From: Akkermansia muciniphila
Lineage (GTDB): Bacteria > Verrucomicrobiota > Verrucomicrobiia > Opitutales > Opitutaceae
Assembly: GCA_945898185.1 (NCBI GenBank)
Contig: CAMDHP010000004.1
Location: 1 to 56,635 of the forward strand
Direction: 5' to 3'
Length of the DNA stretch: 56,635 nt
Both the position numbers and the translations under genes were made by a program. Positions 10,123-19,612 of the stretch are shown here, piece by piece. The notes under the pieces are model-generated. The model was not told the origin of the DNA. It did not search any database and saw nothing but the letters and a program-made list of their open reading frames with translations. Positions within the stretch are counted from its first letter, which is position 1, and each line of letters opens with the position of its first letter.

Positions 10123-10220
10123 GCGCGGTCAAATCGGTTCGGCGACGCCGCAGTGCTCGATTTGGTATAGGGGCGATCTTGGGTCAAAAACCAAATCGCA
10201 ATTCGCGGCCTGATGGAAGG

Positions 10221-10898
10221 TCAGGGCATGTTGACGGCGGCTAGGAGAACGGGGGCGAGCGCGTGGCAGTCGGGAAATACGCGGTCTGCACGTGTGCCGA
10301 CCGCGATCAACTCGGCCGCGGTGTGGGTGCCGGTGGTGACGGCGTAGCAGGCCGCGAGGCCCCCGCGCCCGGCGGCGAGCACATCCCACGGCGAATCGCC
10401 GACCAGAACGGTCTCGGCGGCGGTGGTGTTAAACAAGGCCAAGGCGTGGGCGGTGAAGGCGGGGTCCGGTTTGAGCCACGGGGTATCGGATGCACCCAGC
10501 ACCCCGGCGAGGAACGGATCGAGGCCGAGGTGAGAGCATACGCGACGTGCGGAGGAGCCGTGCTTGTTGGTGAAAACCATCAAGCGCGCACCGGCGCCGC
10601 GGAGGGCCGCCAGCAGTTCCAGGGCGCCTGGGAAGAGCACTGCATCGTCGAGCATGGTGGCGTCCCAATAGGAGCGGTAAACAACCAGGGCCTGATCGAG
10701 CAGATGGCGGTGGGTGGGGCCGAGGATTTTGGAAATGGCATCGGGTAGGCCGCCGCCGACGGCGCGCATAACCTCTTCGCGCGTGACCTCGGGCAGACCG
10801 AAGTGGCGTCGCACGTGGCAGTGCGAACGGTGAATGGCGGCGAAGTGATCCAGGAGAGTGCCGTCGAGATCGAAGAGCACGGTGCGTATGGGCATCAA
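10221..10898 (-). CDS. HAD-superfamily phosphatase (phosphoglycolate phosphatase-like)
   Basis: LFDLDGTLLDH, FTNKH, KPDP, VGDSPWDVLAA. Confidence 0.9.
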   Translation of the reverse strand: MMPIRTVLFDLDGTLLDHFAAIHRSHCHVRRHFGLPEVTREEVMRAVGGGLPDAISKILGPTHRHLLDQALVVYRSYWDATMLDDAVLFPGALELLAALRGAGARLMVFTNKHGSSARRVCSHLGLDPFLAGVLGASDTPWLKPDPAFTAHALALFNTTAAETVLVGDSPWDVLAAGRGGLAACYAVTTGTHTAAELIAVGTRADRVFPDCHALAPVLLAAVNMP

Positions 10899-11105
10899 GC
10901 GAGTCGAAGGGGGCCCGTCGTGCGCAGCAAGCCTCCGTCACGGGGTGCCGGTGGCGGGAGGTTTTGCCCGACTAAACCCGGATTGGTTTCTCACGGCCGG
11001 GCATCGCGAGGTGACGGCGATGCCCGACACGCTCACACTTGCGACAACTGGCTGATGGAAAAGCTGCGCGGCGGCTGGCGAAGCGCCGGGCCGCGTCGGG
11101 TGAGG

Positions 11106-11558
11106 CTACCTTTTCAGCTGCGCCACGATTTCGGGATTGGCCGCGAGGTGGCTGGTCAGGCGTTCGAGCGCGTTGAGCGTTTCGCTGCTGATGTGATGCT
11201 CCATGCCCTCGACGTCGCGGAAAATGACATCCTCCGGGAGATCGAAGAAACGCAGGAGCTGGGTGAGTAACTCATGCCGGTGGGCGATTCGCGCCGCGAC
11301 AACCTCGCCGGCACTGGTCAGGACCATGCCACGGTATTTCTCGTATTTGACGAGGCCGTCGGCATCGAGCCGTTGGACCATGGTGGTGACGCTAGCCTGG
11401 GAGATTTTGAGTTCGGCGGCGATGTCCACCACCCGCGCGTAACCCTTGGTTTTGATCAAGGCGGCAATGCGCTCGAGGTAATCCTCGGCGGCGGTTGAAG
11501 TCCGCGGGAGGAGTTCCGATGCGGACGCGGCGGATGTGTCAGGGAACGGCTCGCTCAC
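11106..11558 (-). CDS. DtxR/MntR-family metal-dependent regulator
   Basis: YLERIAALIKTKGYARVVDIAAELKISQASVTTMVQRLDADGLV...EGMEHHIS. Confidence 0.9.
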   Translation of the reverse strand: MSEPFPDTSAASASELLPRTSTAAEDYLERIAALIKTKGYARVVDIAAELKISQASVTTMVQRLDADGLVKYEKYRGMVLTSAGEVVAARIAHRHELLTQLLRFFDLPEDVIFRDVEGMEHHISSETLNALERLTSHLAANPEIVAQLKR

Positions 11559-11604
11559 GGCAGTAGACGCGGCGATGCGTGCGTGGAGTGGGAGATGCGG
11601 CGGC

Positions 11605-11871
11605 TCAAAGGCCAGCGCGCTCTGTCTTGAGAATCTTTTCGCCCTTGGCGACGACGCGCAGCATCTGGATCGCCATCCAGAACACGCCGGTCACGCACAG
11701 GGTCGTGTAGGTGCTGAAGATGAGAATCATGGTGGTGTTTTCTGACATCACGTGACTGCGGACGAAGTAGAAAATGAGGGCGAAGAAAAGTGCGCAGAGC
11801 ACGAAATCAACGGTGATTGCGGCGGTGTTGAAGCCAGCGGACTTGGACTGAGCGGTCGGCGACGAAGACAT
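11605..11871 (-). CDS. Small membrane protein (two TM segments)
   Basis: 88 aa ORF with two hydrophobic stretches. Confidence 0.55.
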   Translation of the reverse strand: MSSSPTAQSKSAGFNTAAITVDFVLCALFFALIFYFVRSHVMSENTTMILIFSTYTTLCVTGVFWMAIQMLRVVAKGEKILKTERAGL

Positions 11872-12029
11872 GATTTAAGGAACTCAGGCGGGCTTGGGCG
11901 GGTTGTCGAACCGTTTTTTTTGATTGTCGGCTGCGGCGCCGATCGACGGATGAGACGGGTCGATACAAAGGCGGTGGAGGATGCCCGCCGGGGCAGCGCA
12001 TTCACAGCCATATCCGCCCCTTTGGTTGA

Positions 12030-13385
12030 TCAGATAATGGCGTTGGCCTTGATGACCTCTTGATACCATCTAGCGCTGAACTTCGGGGTGCGTTTCTGAG
12101 TCTTGAAATCGCAATACACGACGCCGAAGCGGCGGGCATAGCCATCCTGCCACTCGAAGTTATCCATGAAGGACCAGAGGAAATAGCCCTTCACTGGAAC
12201 GCCGTCGGAGATGCCGCGACGAAGTTCGGTGAGGTAGCAACGAAGGAGATTCATGCGGTGGAGATCGTTGACCTCCCCCTTCACTGGCGGGGCGTCGTCG
12301 TAACCGGAGCCATTTTCGGTGATATGGATGGCTTTCACGCCGTAGATCTCGGCGACGTAGCGCGGGCCCCAATAGAGCGATTGCGGCACGTGTTTCAGCC
12401 AGGGCGAGTCGGCGACGGGGAAGGAGGCGGGAAAGTTAATTTGCTCGGGCTTTCCGCCCTTTCCGGCGCGCACGAAGGTGCCGGTGTAGATGTTGAGACC
12501 GAGGAAATCGGTGGGCAGGCTTATGAGGTCGAAGTCGCGTTTTTCGAACTTGGCGGCGTCCTTGCCTACAAGTTTACGGTAGGCGGGGCCGTAGCCGCCG
12601 GTGTAGATGGGATCGAGGACGCGGGCGTTTTCGTGGATAAACTGGGCGCGGGCGGCGGCGATGTCGGGGGCGGTTTCGGTGAGCGGGACGGAGACTGAGC
12701 AGTTGTCCGTCAGGCCTACGCGGGCGCCTTTTCCGCCGTGTTCGCGCACGGCGCGCACGCCATGGCCGTGGCAGAGGAGGGCGGTGTGGTAGGTCTGGTT
12801 GACCACCTGCTCGGTGCAAGAGAGGCCGGGGGCCTTGTCGTGGCCGCCGTAGCCAAGGCGGGTGAAGCAGAGAATCTCGTTGAGAGTGATCCAGTTTTTC
12901 ACCCGGTCGCCGTAGGCCTTTACGATGGTGTCGGCGTAGGTGGCGAAGGCGTCGGCGGTGCGGCGATCACGCCAGCCGCCGAAACGCGTCTCGAGGGACT
13001 GGGGCAGATCCCAGTGGAACATGGTGACCCACGGCGTCAGGCCGTGTTTGCCCATGGAGGCGAAAAGCCGGTGGTAGAAATCGAGACCCTTTTGGTTCAC
13101 AACGCCATCGCCATCAGGGATGATACGGGGCCAGGCCAGGGAGAGGCGGTAGTGCTTGGCGCCGAGGGAGGCCATGAGCTTAAAGTCTGCGGCGTAGCGA
13201 GTGTAGTGCTCGCAGGCGACGTCGAGAGTGTCGCCATTGTGGACTTTGCCGGGAGCGCGGGAGAAGCGGTCCCAAATGGACTCGCCTTTGCCATCGGTGA
13301 AGGCGGCACCCTCGATTTGCGGTGCGGCGGCGGCGAAGCCCCAGACGAAGTTTTTTGGAAAGGAAAGCGGGCGGGCTTTAAGCAT
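12030..13385 (-). CDS. GH1 beta-glucosidase-like
   Basis: FVWGFAAAAPQIEGA; acid/base NEILCF; nucleophile ITENGSGYDD; WSFMDNFEW. Confidence 0.95.
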   Translation of the reverse strand: MLKARPLSFPKNFVWGFAAAAPQIEGAAFTDGKGESIWDRFSRAPGKVHNGDTLDVACEHYTRYAADFKLMASLGAKHYRLSLAWPRIIPDGDGVVNQKGLDFYHRLFASMGKHGLTPWVTMFHWDLPQSLETRFGGWRDRRTADAFATYADTIVKAYGDRVKNWITLNEILCFTRLGYGGHDKAPGLSCTEQVVNQTYHTALLCHGHGVRAVREHGGKGARVGLTDNCSVSVPLTETAPDIAAARAQFIHENARVLDPIYTGGYGPAYRKLVGKDAAKFEKRDFDLISLPTDFLGLNIYTGTFVRAGKGGKPEQINFPASFPVADSPWLKHVPQSLYWGPRYVAEIYGVKAIHITENGSGYDDAPPVKGEVNDLHRMNLLRCYLTELRRGISDGVPVKGYFLWSFMDNFEWQDGYARRFGVVYCDFKTQKRTPKFSARWYQEVIKANAII

Positions 13386-13409
13386 GATTGAGAGCGATTG
13401 GTGAATGAA

Positions 13410-16400
13410 TCAGCGAATCGGGCGGCGTTCAAGGCGCGGGCGTGCTTTTGGCTCGACGATCTCGGCGGGCTCCGGGCTTACGTAGGCGGCGGGCGCGAGG
13501 AGCTTGCCGGTGCTGGTTTGCAGAGTGCCGTCAGGTTGGGTGATTACATCCTGCACACGGTAGGGAGTGCCGTCGGCGTGTTGGAGGAATTTCATCCACT
13601 CCGGCTCGTGGAAGGGGCGGCTGCCGCGGCGGCCGAAGACAACGGTCTGGCCACCGGTTTCGTCCACAACGCGATCGCGGTCCAAGCCGCGGGAGACGGC
13701 GACGGCGGGGCCCTTGGTGGGATATGTGGCGATGAGTTTGGGTCTAGGCTCGGGGGAGAAACCCATGTAGTTGGGCTGGTTCTCGGGGCTGATGAGCTGA
13801 ACGACGCGGAGACCGTTTTTGCCGTCGGCGACGAGGCCGAACATGGAAGCGTTGACGGCACCGATCTGGATGGCGCGAGTGTCGTTGAGCTGGCCGTCGG
13901 CGGTGAAGTGGCTGTGGAGACGCGGGGAGGCGGGGTTTTTGATATCGAGGATCGCGAGACCGGCGGGGCCGTCTGCGACATAGAGATAGGTGCGGGCGGC
14001 GTAGAGGCCGGTTGCGTGGGCGAGGGGGAGCGTCGCGATGAGGCGTGGCGAGAGCGGCGCGGAGAGGTCGAAGACCTTGACGCCGTCGGCGTCGGTGACG
14101 AAAGCGTGCTGGAACTGGACGGCGATCTTGCGCGGATCGCGCAGGACACCCCGCGCGGGCGGAGTGGTGAGCTTGGGGTGGAAGGGGTCGGTGACGTCCA
14201 CCACGGCGAGGCCGGCGGCGCAGACGACGTAGAGATTGGTGCCAGCCATGTAAGCATGGGTGGCGCCGTCGAGGGCGTGGCTGGGATTAAAGCGGACGAC
14301 ATCTTTTTTCTCGTCGAAGAAGTTATTGGAAGGATCGCCGTCGAGGAGTGTGGCGGCGAGGACCATGACGAGGCCCTCCTCGCGGTCGGTGACGTAGAGG
14401 AAGCCGTAGTTGAGGCCGATGGGCTGCTCCTGGTTTTCGGGCAGACGGATACGCAGCGGATCGAGGGCGAGGGTGGAGGGGGAGACGACGCTCGTGGCGT
14501 AGCTGGTTTTCACATACAGACGCTGACCGAGCGGCGAGACGGGGGCGGTGGTGATGCGTTCGGAGAAGGCTTTGTTGTCTACATTGGCTATGTCAAAGAC
14601 GATGAAGCCGGCCTCGCCGGCGGCGGCGTAGAGATACTCGCCGCGCTGGAGAAGATCGAGAATCTCGCCGCGGCCATGGTGGTGGTGGGCCTCGGTGAGG
14701 ACGGAGTTGCGCGCGACATGTTCAGCGTGGTTGCGCGGGTAGGCGAGGCGCTGGAGGTGGGAGCCGATGGCGGCTTGCGGCTCCTCACGCTCGGTCCAGA
14801 CGACGGCCTCAAGGCCGGCGGAACCCGAGGCGACGTAGGCGTGGCGGCCAAAGAAGTTGACCGTGCCGGTGCCGAAGCCAAGGAGCTGGGTCATCCAAGC
14901 GTGGTTGTCGTTTGCGGTGGAAAGGTGGCAATCGGTGCAGCCCTTGGTGGTGCCGACGGAAGACGTGGTGTGGGGAAAGTGAGGGTTGAAAGCCTGGCCG
15001 GAATAGCCCTCGGAGGAGATGGTTTGCTGCTGGGAGTAGATCCACTCGCGGTTGGAGTTTTGGGAGCCGACGACGACGGCGGAAGAAGAGCGCAGGACGG
15101 CGAGGCGCTGGTCTTTGTAGGTGGCGTCGAGGCCGAGCATAAAGACATCGTCGCGGACGACCTGCGGGTTGTAGGTGGCGTAGAAACGCGTGGTGGTGCC
15201 CTCGAATTTATTACCGGGGACCTTTTGATTGGCCTTGAGCGGGAGATGGCAACCGAAGCAGGAAGTCGCCCAGGAAGTGTGGCAGATTTGGCAAGAGATG
15301 TTTTGGTTGGCGTGGGCGAGGTCGTGAGGTGCGGAAGCCCGCCCGGCGGCCGGGGCTATATCGGCGGAGTCCGAAGGGCCCCAGGTTTGACCATCGCGGC
15401 GGAGGGTCTTGGCGTAGGAGCTCTTGGGGTTGTAGTGGGCGCTGGACGGGTCGATGGAATCCATCGTTTGCGGGACCTCCCAGGCGAGGTTTTTGTCCAT
15501 CATGGACTGTTGAAGGAGCTTTTTGCCCTCCCAGCGGAAACGCGGGCCGAAAGGCGTGGTGCCCTCGGCGAGGTTATTGGGGAGGACCTGGCCGTTGACG
15601 ACGCGACCGCCGTTGCCGGAAGTGAGGAGGGTGGGGCGTTTGGCGATGGTGCCGTGGCAATCTATGCACTCGATGGCGGTGACGGCGCGGGGTTCGGCGT
15701 AGAGCAGGCCGTTGCCATGGACATCGGTGGTGAAATGGCAGTCCACGCACTGCATGCCGCGGGCGAGGTGGACGTCCTTGAGATGCACGGCTTTTTTGAA
15801 CTTATCGGAGTCGGATGACGGGATGATCTTGTCGTCGAGGGTAAGCAGGTTGCCCTCCTTGTCCTTTTTGAAGACGGCGCGGAAGACCCAGCCGTGGCCA
15901 TGGTAGTCGGCGAACTGGGTTTCTTTGAGCTTGGGGTTGAGTTCGGCGACCTTTTCGAGGAACGCGGGATCTCGCCAGAGACCGCGGGCGGCGGCGGCCT
16001 CGGGGGTGCTGGTGTTGAGGGCGACCTCATCGGAAGGGGTGGGGTCATGCTGCTCCTTGGGATACATGAACTCGCCATCAGATTCCTGGTCCCACCACGT
16101 GTATCCGAGAAACGGATTCACGAAAAGATTACCTTGGTGCATGTGGCAGTTCATGCATTGGGAAGACGGGATGGAGCGGGTGAACTGGTGTTTGATCGGG
16201 TGGCCCTTCTCCTTTTTGGAGATCATGGGATCGGCGGAGAATCCGAGGCCCTGGTGGCCATATTTGGCCCACGGGCCGGAGTTGGTGGGGGAGCGATCGT
16301 TGGCGTAGGGGACGTGGCAGGCGGTGCAACCGGAGGAGCGGAAGTCGCCCGGGTGGTTGTTGGAGCCCATGAAATCGAGCATGGGATCGTGGAGGCGGGT

Positions 16401-17330
16401 TTTCTGGAGATTGAGGTAAACGGGATCTATGCGGTTGTTGGTGCCGAGGCCCCGCTCGGAGAGACGGCGGGCGGGGCGGCCGGGGGGCTCGAAGGCGTTG
16501 GGGTTGCCGAGCTCGGTGATCTTTTCGCCGCCGCGCTCAAAAATACGGAGGATGTTGGACGGCTGGCCGAGGGCGAAGCGAGGGAGCGGCTCGATGAAAG
16601 GTAGGATGCCATGGAGGAGCGTCATCTCGGGTGTGACGGGGATGGGGGATTCGAGGCGGAGCGGGACGCCATCGGCGCCGTAGGCCTGGCCGTAGCGCGG
16701 GTTTTTGTGCGGGGTGCCGCCGTTGTTGTAGAGGGCGGCGCCCCAGAGCATGGCGCCGTGGCGCATGATGGAGTGGCCGACGTGGGCGTTGATTTCGGCG
16801 TGGCAGGGGGCGCAGGTTTTTTCGGAGATGCGGAGGTCGCCGGGGTTGACGAACTGAACGAACTCGGGGGACTCGTGATTGAGGAGGACGGAGGAGTCAT
16901 TGGGGTTGGCGGAGGAAACCCAGAGCTCGGGGTGGCGCGGGGCGACGTGGGCCTTGCGCATGGTGAGGCCGGGAGTGGGGTCGCCGCCGTGGCAGTCTAT
17001 GCAGCCTAGGACGACGTGCGGGCTGGCGTGCATGTCCTCGATGTTGGCGTGGCACTCGATGCAGCCGGCGGATTTGCGGGCGGCGGCGGCGTGGGATTGG
17101 TCAATCAGGGAAGGTGCTGGCGGATTTGAGATTTCAGATTTGAGATTGGAGGTGCTGGAGTCGGAGACGGAGGTGGCCGGGCCAGTGATGGATGCGGCGG
17201 GCGCGGCGACGACGGCCTCGGGCGGGGTTGGTTCGGCGAAGAGAATCAAGGACGCGACGGCGAGGCCCCACGCGGCGGAGACGGGAACAAGGAGACGGCG
17301 GAGAGGAAATTTTTTAGCGACGGATTGCAC
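13410..17330 (-). CDS. Secreted 10-CXXCH multiheme cytochrome with C-terminal LVIVD-type beta-propeller repeats (GTG start)
   Basis: Ten CXXCH counted by eye (CIECH, CIDCH, CAPCH, CTACH, CMNCH, CVDCH, CIDCH, CQICH, CFGCH, CTDCH); repeats such as GLAVVDVTDPFHPKL and GLAILDIKNPASPRL; N-terminal hydrophobic signal. Confidence 0.9.
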   Translation of the reverse strand: MQSVAKKFPLRRLLVPVSAAWGLAVASLILFAEPTPPEAVVAAPAASITGPATSVSDSSTSNLKSEISNPPAPSLIDQSHAAAARKSAGCIECHANIEDMHASPHVVLGCIDCHGGDPTPGLTMRKAHVAPRHPELWVSSANPNDSSVLLNHESPEFVQFVNPGDLRISEKTCAPCHAEINAHVGHSIMRHGAMLWGAALYNNGGTPHKNPRYGQAYGADGVPLRLESPIPVTPEMTLLHGILPFIEPLPRFALGQPSNILRIFERGGEKITELGNPNAFEPPGRPARRLSERGLGTNNRIDPVYLNLQKTRLHDPMLDFMGSNNHPGDFRSSGCTACHVPYANDRSPTNSGPWAKYGHQGLGFSADPMISKKEKGHPIKHQFTRSIPSSQCMNCHMHQGNLFVNPFLGYTWWDQESDGEFMYPKEQHDPTPSDEVALNTSTPEAAAARGLWRDPAFLEKVAELNPKLKETQFADYHGHGWVFRAVFKKDKEGNLLTLDDKIIPSSDSDKFKKAVHLKDVHLARGMQCVDCHFTTDVHGNGLLYAEPRAVTAIECIDCHGTIAKRPTLLTSGNGGRVVNGQVLPNNLAEGTTPFGPRFRWEGKKLLQQSMMDKNLAWEVPQTMDSIDPSSAHYNPKSSYAKTLRRDGQTWGPSDSADIAPAAGRASAPHDLAHANQNISCQICHTSWATSCFGCHLPLKANQKVPGNKFEGTTTRFYATYNPQVVRDDVFMLGLDATYKDQRLAVLRSSSAVVVGSQNSNREWIYSQQQTISSEGYSGQAFNPHFPHTTSSVGTTKGCTDCHLSTANDNHAWMTQLLGFGTGTVNFFGRHAYVASGSAGLEAVVWTEREEPQAAIGSHLQRLAYPRNHAEHVARNSVLTEAHHHHGRGEILDLLQRGEYLYAAAGEAGFIVFDIANVDNKAFSERITTAPVSPLGQRLYVKTSYATSVVSPSTLALDPLRIRLPENQEQPIGLNYGFLYVTDREEGLVMVLAATLLDGDPSNNFFDEKKDVVRFNPSHALDGATHAYMAGTNLYVVCAAGLAVVDVTDPFHPKLTTPPARGVLRDPRKIAVQFQHAFVTDADGVKVFDLSAPLSPRLIATLPLAHATGLYAARTYLYVADGPAGLAILDIKNPASPRLHSHFTADGQLNDTRAIQIGAVNASMFGLVADGKNGLRVVQLISPENQPNYMGFSPEPRPKLIATYPTKGPAVAVSRGLDRDRVVDETGGQTVVFGRRGSRPFHEPEWMKFLQHADGTPYRVQDVITQPDGTLQTSTGKLLAPAAYVSPEPAEIVEPKARPRLERRPIR

Positions 17331-17344
17331 GGAAGGGCACGGAT
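17311..17344. repeat. Partial phased ACGGA-type repeat overlapping cytochrome start codon
   Basis: ACGGA at 17320, 17329, 17339. Confidence 0.45.
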
Positions 17345-17355
17345 GGCGGAGCGGT

Positions 17356-19608
17356 TTAATAGGTGAGCGTCACGGCGATAAGGGCGCTGTGGAGTAAGGA
17401 CGGCGAAGACGGAGAGAGGCCGCTGAAGCCGGGGACGGCGGGGACGGTGTTGCGGTAGATGTCGTTAAAGCCCTGGCCGGGTAGGAGGACGGCGTAGCCG
17501 GCGGAGACGATGATGTTATCGGTGAGGAGGGGGCGCCATTGAAGGCCGAGGGAGAGATCCCAGCCGAGATCGGGGGCGATGGTGTTGGTGAAAAGGGCCG
17601 TCTGGAGCGGCTCTGTCTGGGTAAAGCTGATGTGGTTGGCGTTGGCGAAGGCACGGAGGCGCGGCGTGAGCTCGATGTCGGTGCCGAGGCCTAGTATGAA
17701 TACGCCGGGGTTGACGAAGTTGGCCTGGCCCTGGGTTTTGCTGGTGCGAAGATTTGGCAGGACGGAGAAACGCTGCTTGGTGGAGACGGCGGTGCCGGCG
17801 AGGTTGAAGCCCTGACGGACGTAGTAGCTGAACGGGCCGCCGACAAAATTGGTGTTGTCCACGATGGAGTCGAAGCCGGTGGCCCGACCATCGGTAGGAT
17901 CGGAGTCGCCGGTGGCGAAGAGGGCGGAAGCCTTGAAGCGAATCCAGTTTTGATCGTAGCTGAGCTCGAGGGCGGCGAGGCTGGCAGATACGGTGGTCTC
18001 GCGGCCGGCGAGACCGTTGAGTTCGTCGCGGCCGAAGGCGTGGTAGACGGCGTGGTTGACGTTGAAACGGCCGAAGTGGCCGTCGCCGGCCCAGCCGATG
18101 TAGCCGACATCCACATCGTGAGCGTCGACGGTGCCGAGGGGAGCGGGTCGGACGATGGCGCCATTGGTGTCGTAGTGGACGCCGGACTGGTCGAAGTTGC
18201 CGTGGAGAGAGAGCTGGGCGGTGTAGCCCTTGACGAGAAAATCCTGGCGGTAAACGTTCGCGACGACGACGTATTGGCCGCGGGAATCGAGGGTGTTGAG
18301 TTCGGAGTTGGTGTCCTTCTCGCGCAGATCGAAGACGGCGAGATTGTATTGGTAGAGGTTGTTGTCGGCGTTGCCGAGGAGACGAAGGCCGAGCTGGGTT
18401 TCGTTAAAAATGAAGCCGCGAAAATCGGAGTTGAAGGACTGGAGACCGGCCTTGACGGCGACGAAGTCGAAAGTGGGGGTGAGGTCGGCGAGGTGGTATT
18501 CGTAAAACGACTCCTGGACGGCGAGGAAAGCGTCGTTGCGACGGGTGGGGGCATCGTTGCCGCCGGAGGGTGAGCCGGGGTCGGGGTTGAGCAGTCCGGG
18601 GGCATCAACGGTGACGCGGTTGTAGTTGCCGACGAGGCGGAGTTTGAGGGTTTGGTGGGGCGGACGGTAAACGGTCTCGCCTTGGAGAAGGACGGCGTCG
18701 AGGGCGAGGTTTTGCACGAAGGCGGAGGTGCCGTAGGAGCCGAGGAAATCGAATTGACCGGGCGACGACGCACTGACGCCGCTGGGAAGCGGGAGCGAAC
18801 GGTCCTCGTAGAGCGATTCGGAGGAAGCGGTGAGGGCGAGAAACCAGTCCTGGCCGTGGATGGGAAGGTCGCCCTTAATTAGACTCTGGCGATACCAATG
18901 CCAGGTTTCGGGGGCGGGATGGGCGAACGGGGATTCGTTGGTATCGCCGGAAGTGTAGCGGCGCCACGGGGCGAAAGAAGTGTCGCGCCAACGATCGGGG
19001 ACGGGGGTGGAGTGGGCGGGGTAACCCTGGCCCTTGGCGGCGAGAGGGTAGGATCCTGGGGCGGACCATCCGTGGCCATGGTGCGGGGAGATCGGGTCGG
19101 TGGAGCGGACGCCGGTGCGAGGGAGCGGCTCGGGGAAATCGGAGGCAAGTGAAGTGACGACGGCAGGATCTGAGGTGAGGGGGGAGGCTACGGACTCCAC
19201 CGCGGGACGGGTAAGCGGGCCGCTGGAGAAGGTGACGGCGGCGGGTGCGGGGGCGGGGGTTGGAGAGGGATCGTTGGGGAAGTAAGGCGCGGAGTCGGGC
19301 GCTTGGGAAGAGGGGGCGGCGGGAGCGCCAGGGTCGGGGTTGAAGGGCGGGGCGGCGGGCGACGTCGTGCTTTTGTTGATACGGGCGGGAGCCTCGGGCG
19401 GCGGAAGTGGCGTAAGGGGTAAGCCGGGATCGGAAGGCGTGTCGGCTGGGGCGACTGGCGGCGGCGCGGGATCGAGACTTTGATGGGCGCGGGGGAAGTC
19501 TGGCGGAAGTTCGCCAGGTGCCAGATCGCGGGCTACCTGCGGTTCGGAGGCACCGAGACTAAGCGCCGTGCAGACCAGGAAAGGGACGAAGGGACCGAGA
19601 GCGCGCAT
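17356..19608 (-). CDS. Outer-membrane beta-barrel/porin-like protein with Pro/Ala-rich N-terminal region
   Basis: Start at MRALGPFVPFLVCTALSLGA (signal peptide); many alternating amphipathic strands; C-terminal ALIAVTLTY. Confidence 0.75.
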   Translation of the reverse strand: MRALGPFVPFLVCTALSLGASEPQVARDLAPGELPPDFPRAHQSLDPAPPPVAPADTPSDPGLPLTPLPPPEAPARINKSTTSPAAPPFNPDPGAPAAPSSQAPDSAPYFPNDPSPTPAPAPAAVTFSSGPLTRPAVESVASPLTSDPAVVTSLASDFPEPLPRTGVRSTDPISPHHGHGWSAPGSYPLAAKGQGYPAHSTPVPDRWRDTSFAPWRRYTSGDTNESPFAHPAPETWHWYRQSLIKGDLPIHGQDWFLALTASSESLYEDRSLPLPSGVSASSPGQFDFLGSYGTSAFVQNLALDAVLLQGETVYRPPHQTLKLRLVGNYNRVTVDAPGLLNPDPGSPSGGNDAPTRRNDAFLAVQESFYEYHLADLTPTFDFVAVKAGLQSFNSDFRGFIFNETQLGLRLLGNADNNLYQYNLAVFDLREKDTNSELNTLDSRGQYVVVANVYRQDFLVKGYTAQLSLHGNFDQSGVHYDTNGAIVRPAPLGTVDAHDVDVGYIGWAGDGHFGRFNVNHAVYHAFGRDELNGLAGRETTVSASLAALELSYDQNWIRFKASALFATGDSDPTDGRATGFDSIVDNTNFVGGPFSYYVRQGFNLAGTAVSTKQRFSVLPNLRTSKTQGQANFVNPGVFILGLGTDIELTPRLRAFANANHISFTQTEPLQTALFTNTIAPDLGWDLSLGLQWRPLLTDNIIVSAGYAVLLPGQGFNDIYRNTVPAVPGFSGLSPSSPSLLHSALIAVTLTY

Positions 19609-19612
19609 GGAG

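Noticed and set aside
13398-15818. 806 aa + strand ORF antisense to the decaheme cytochrome
   Set aside because: Composition (Gly/Ala/Val/Glu-rich, no domain) is typical of a GC-rich mirror frame; the opposite strand has clear heme motifs
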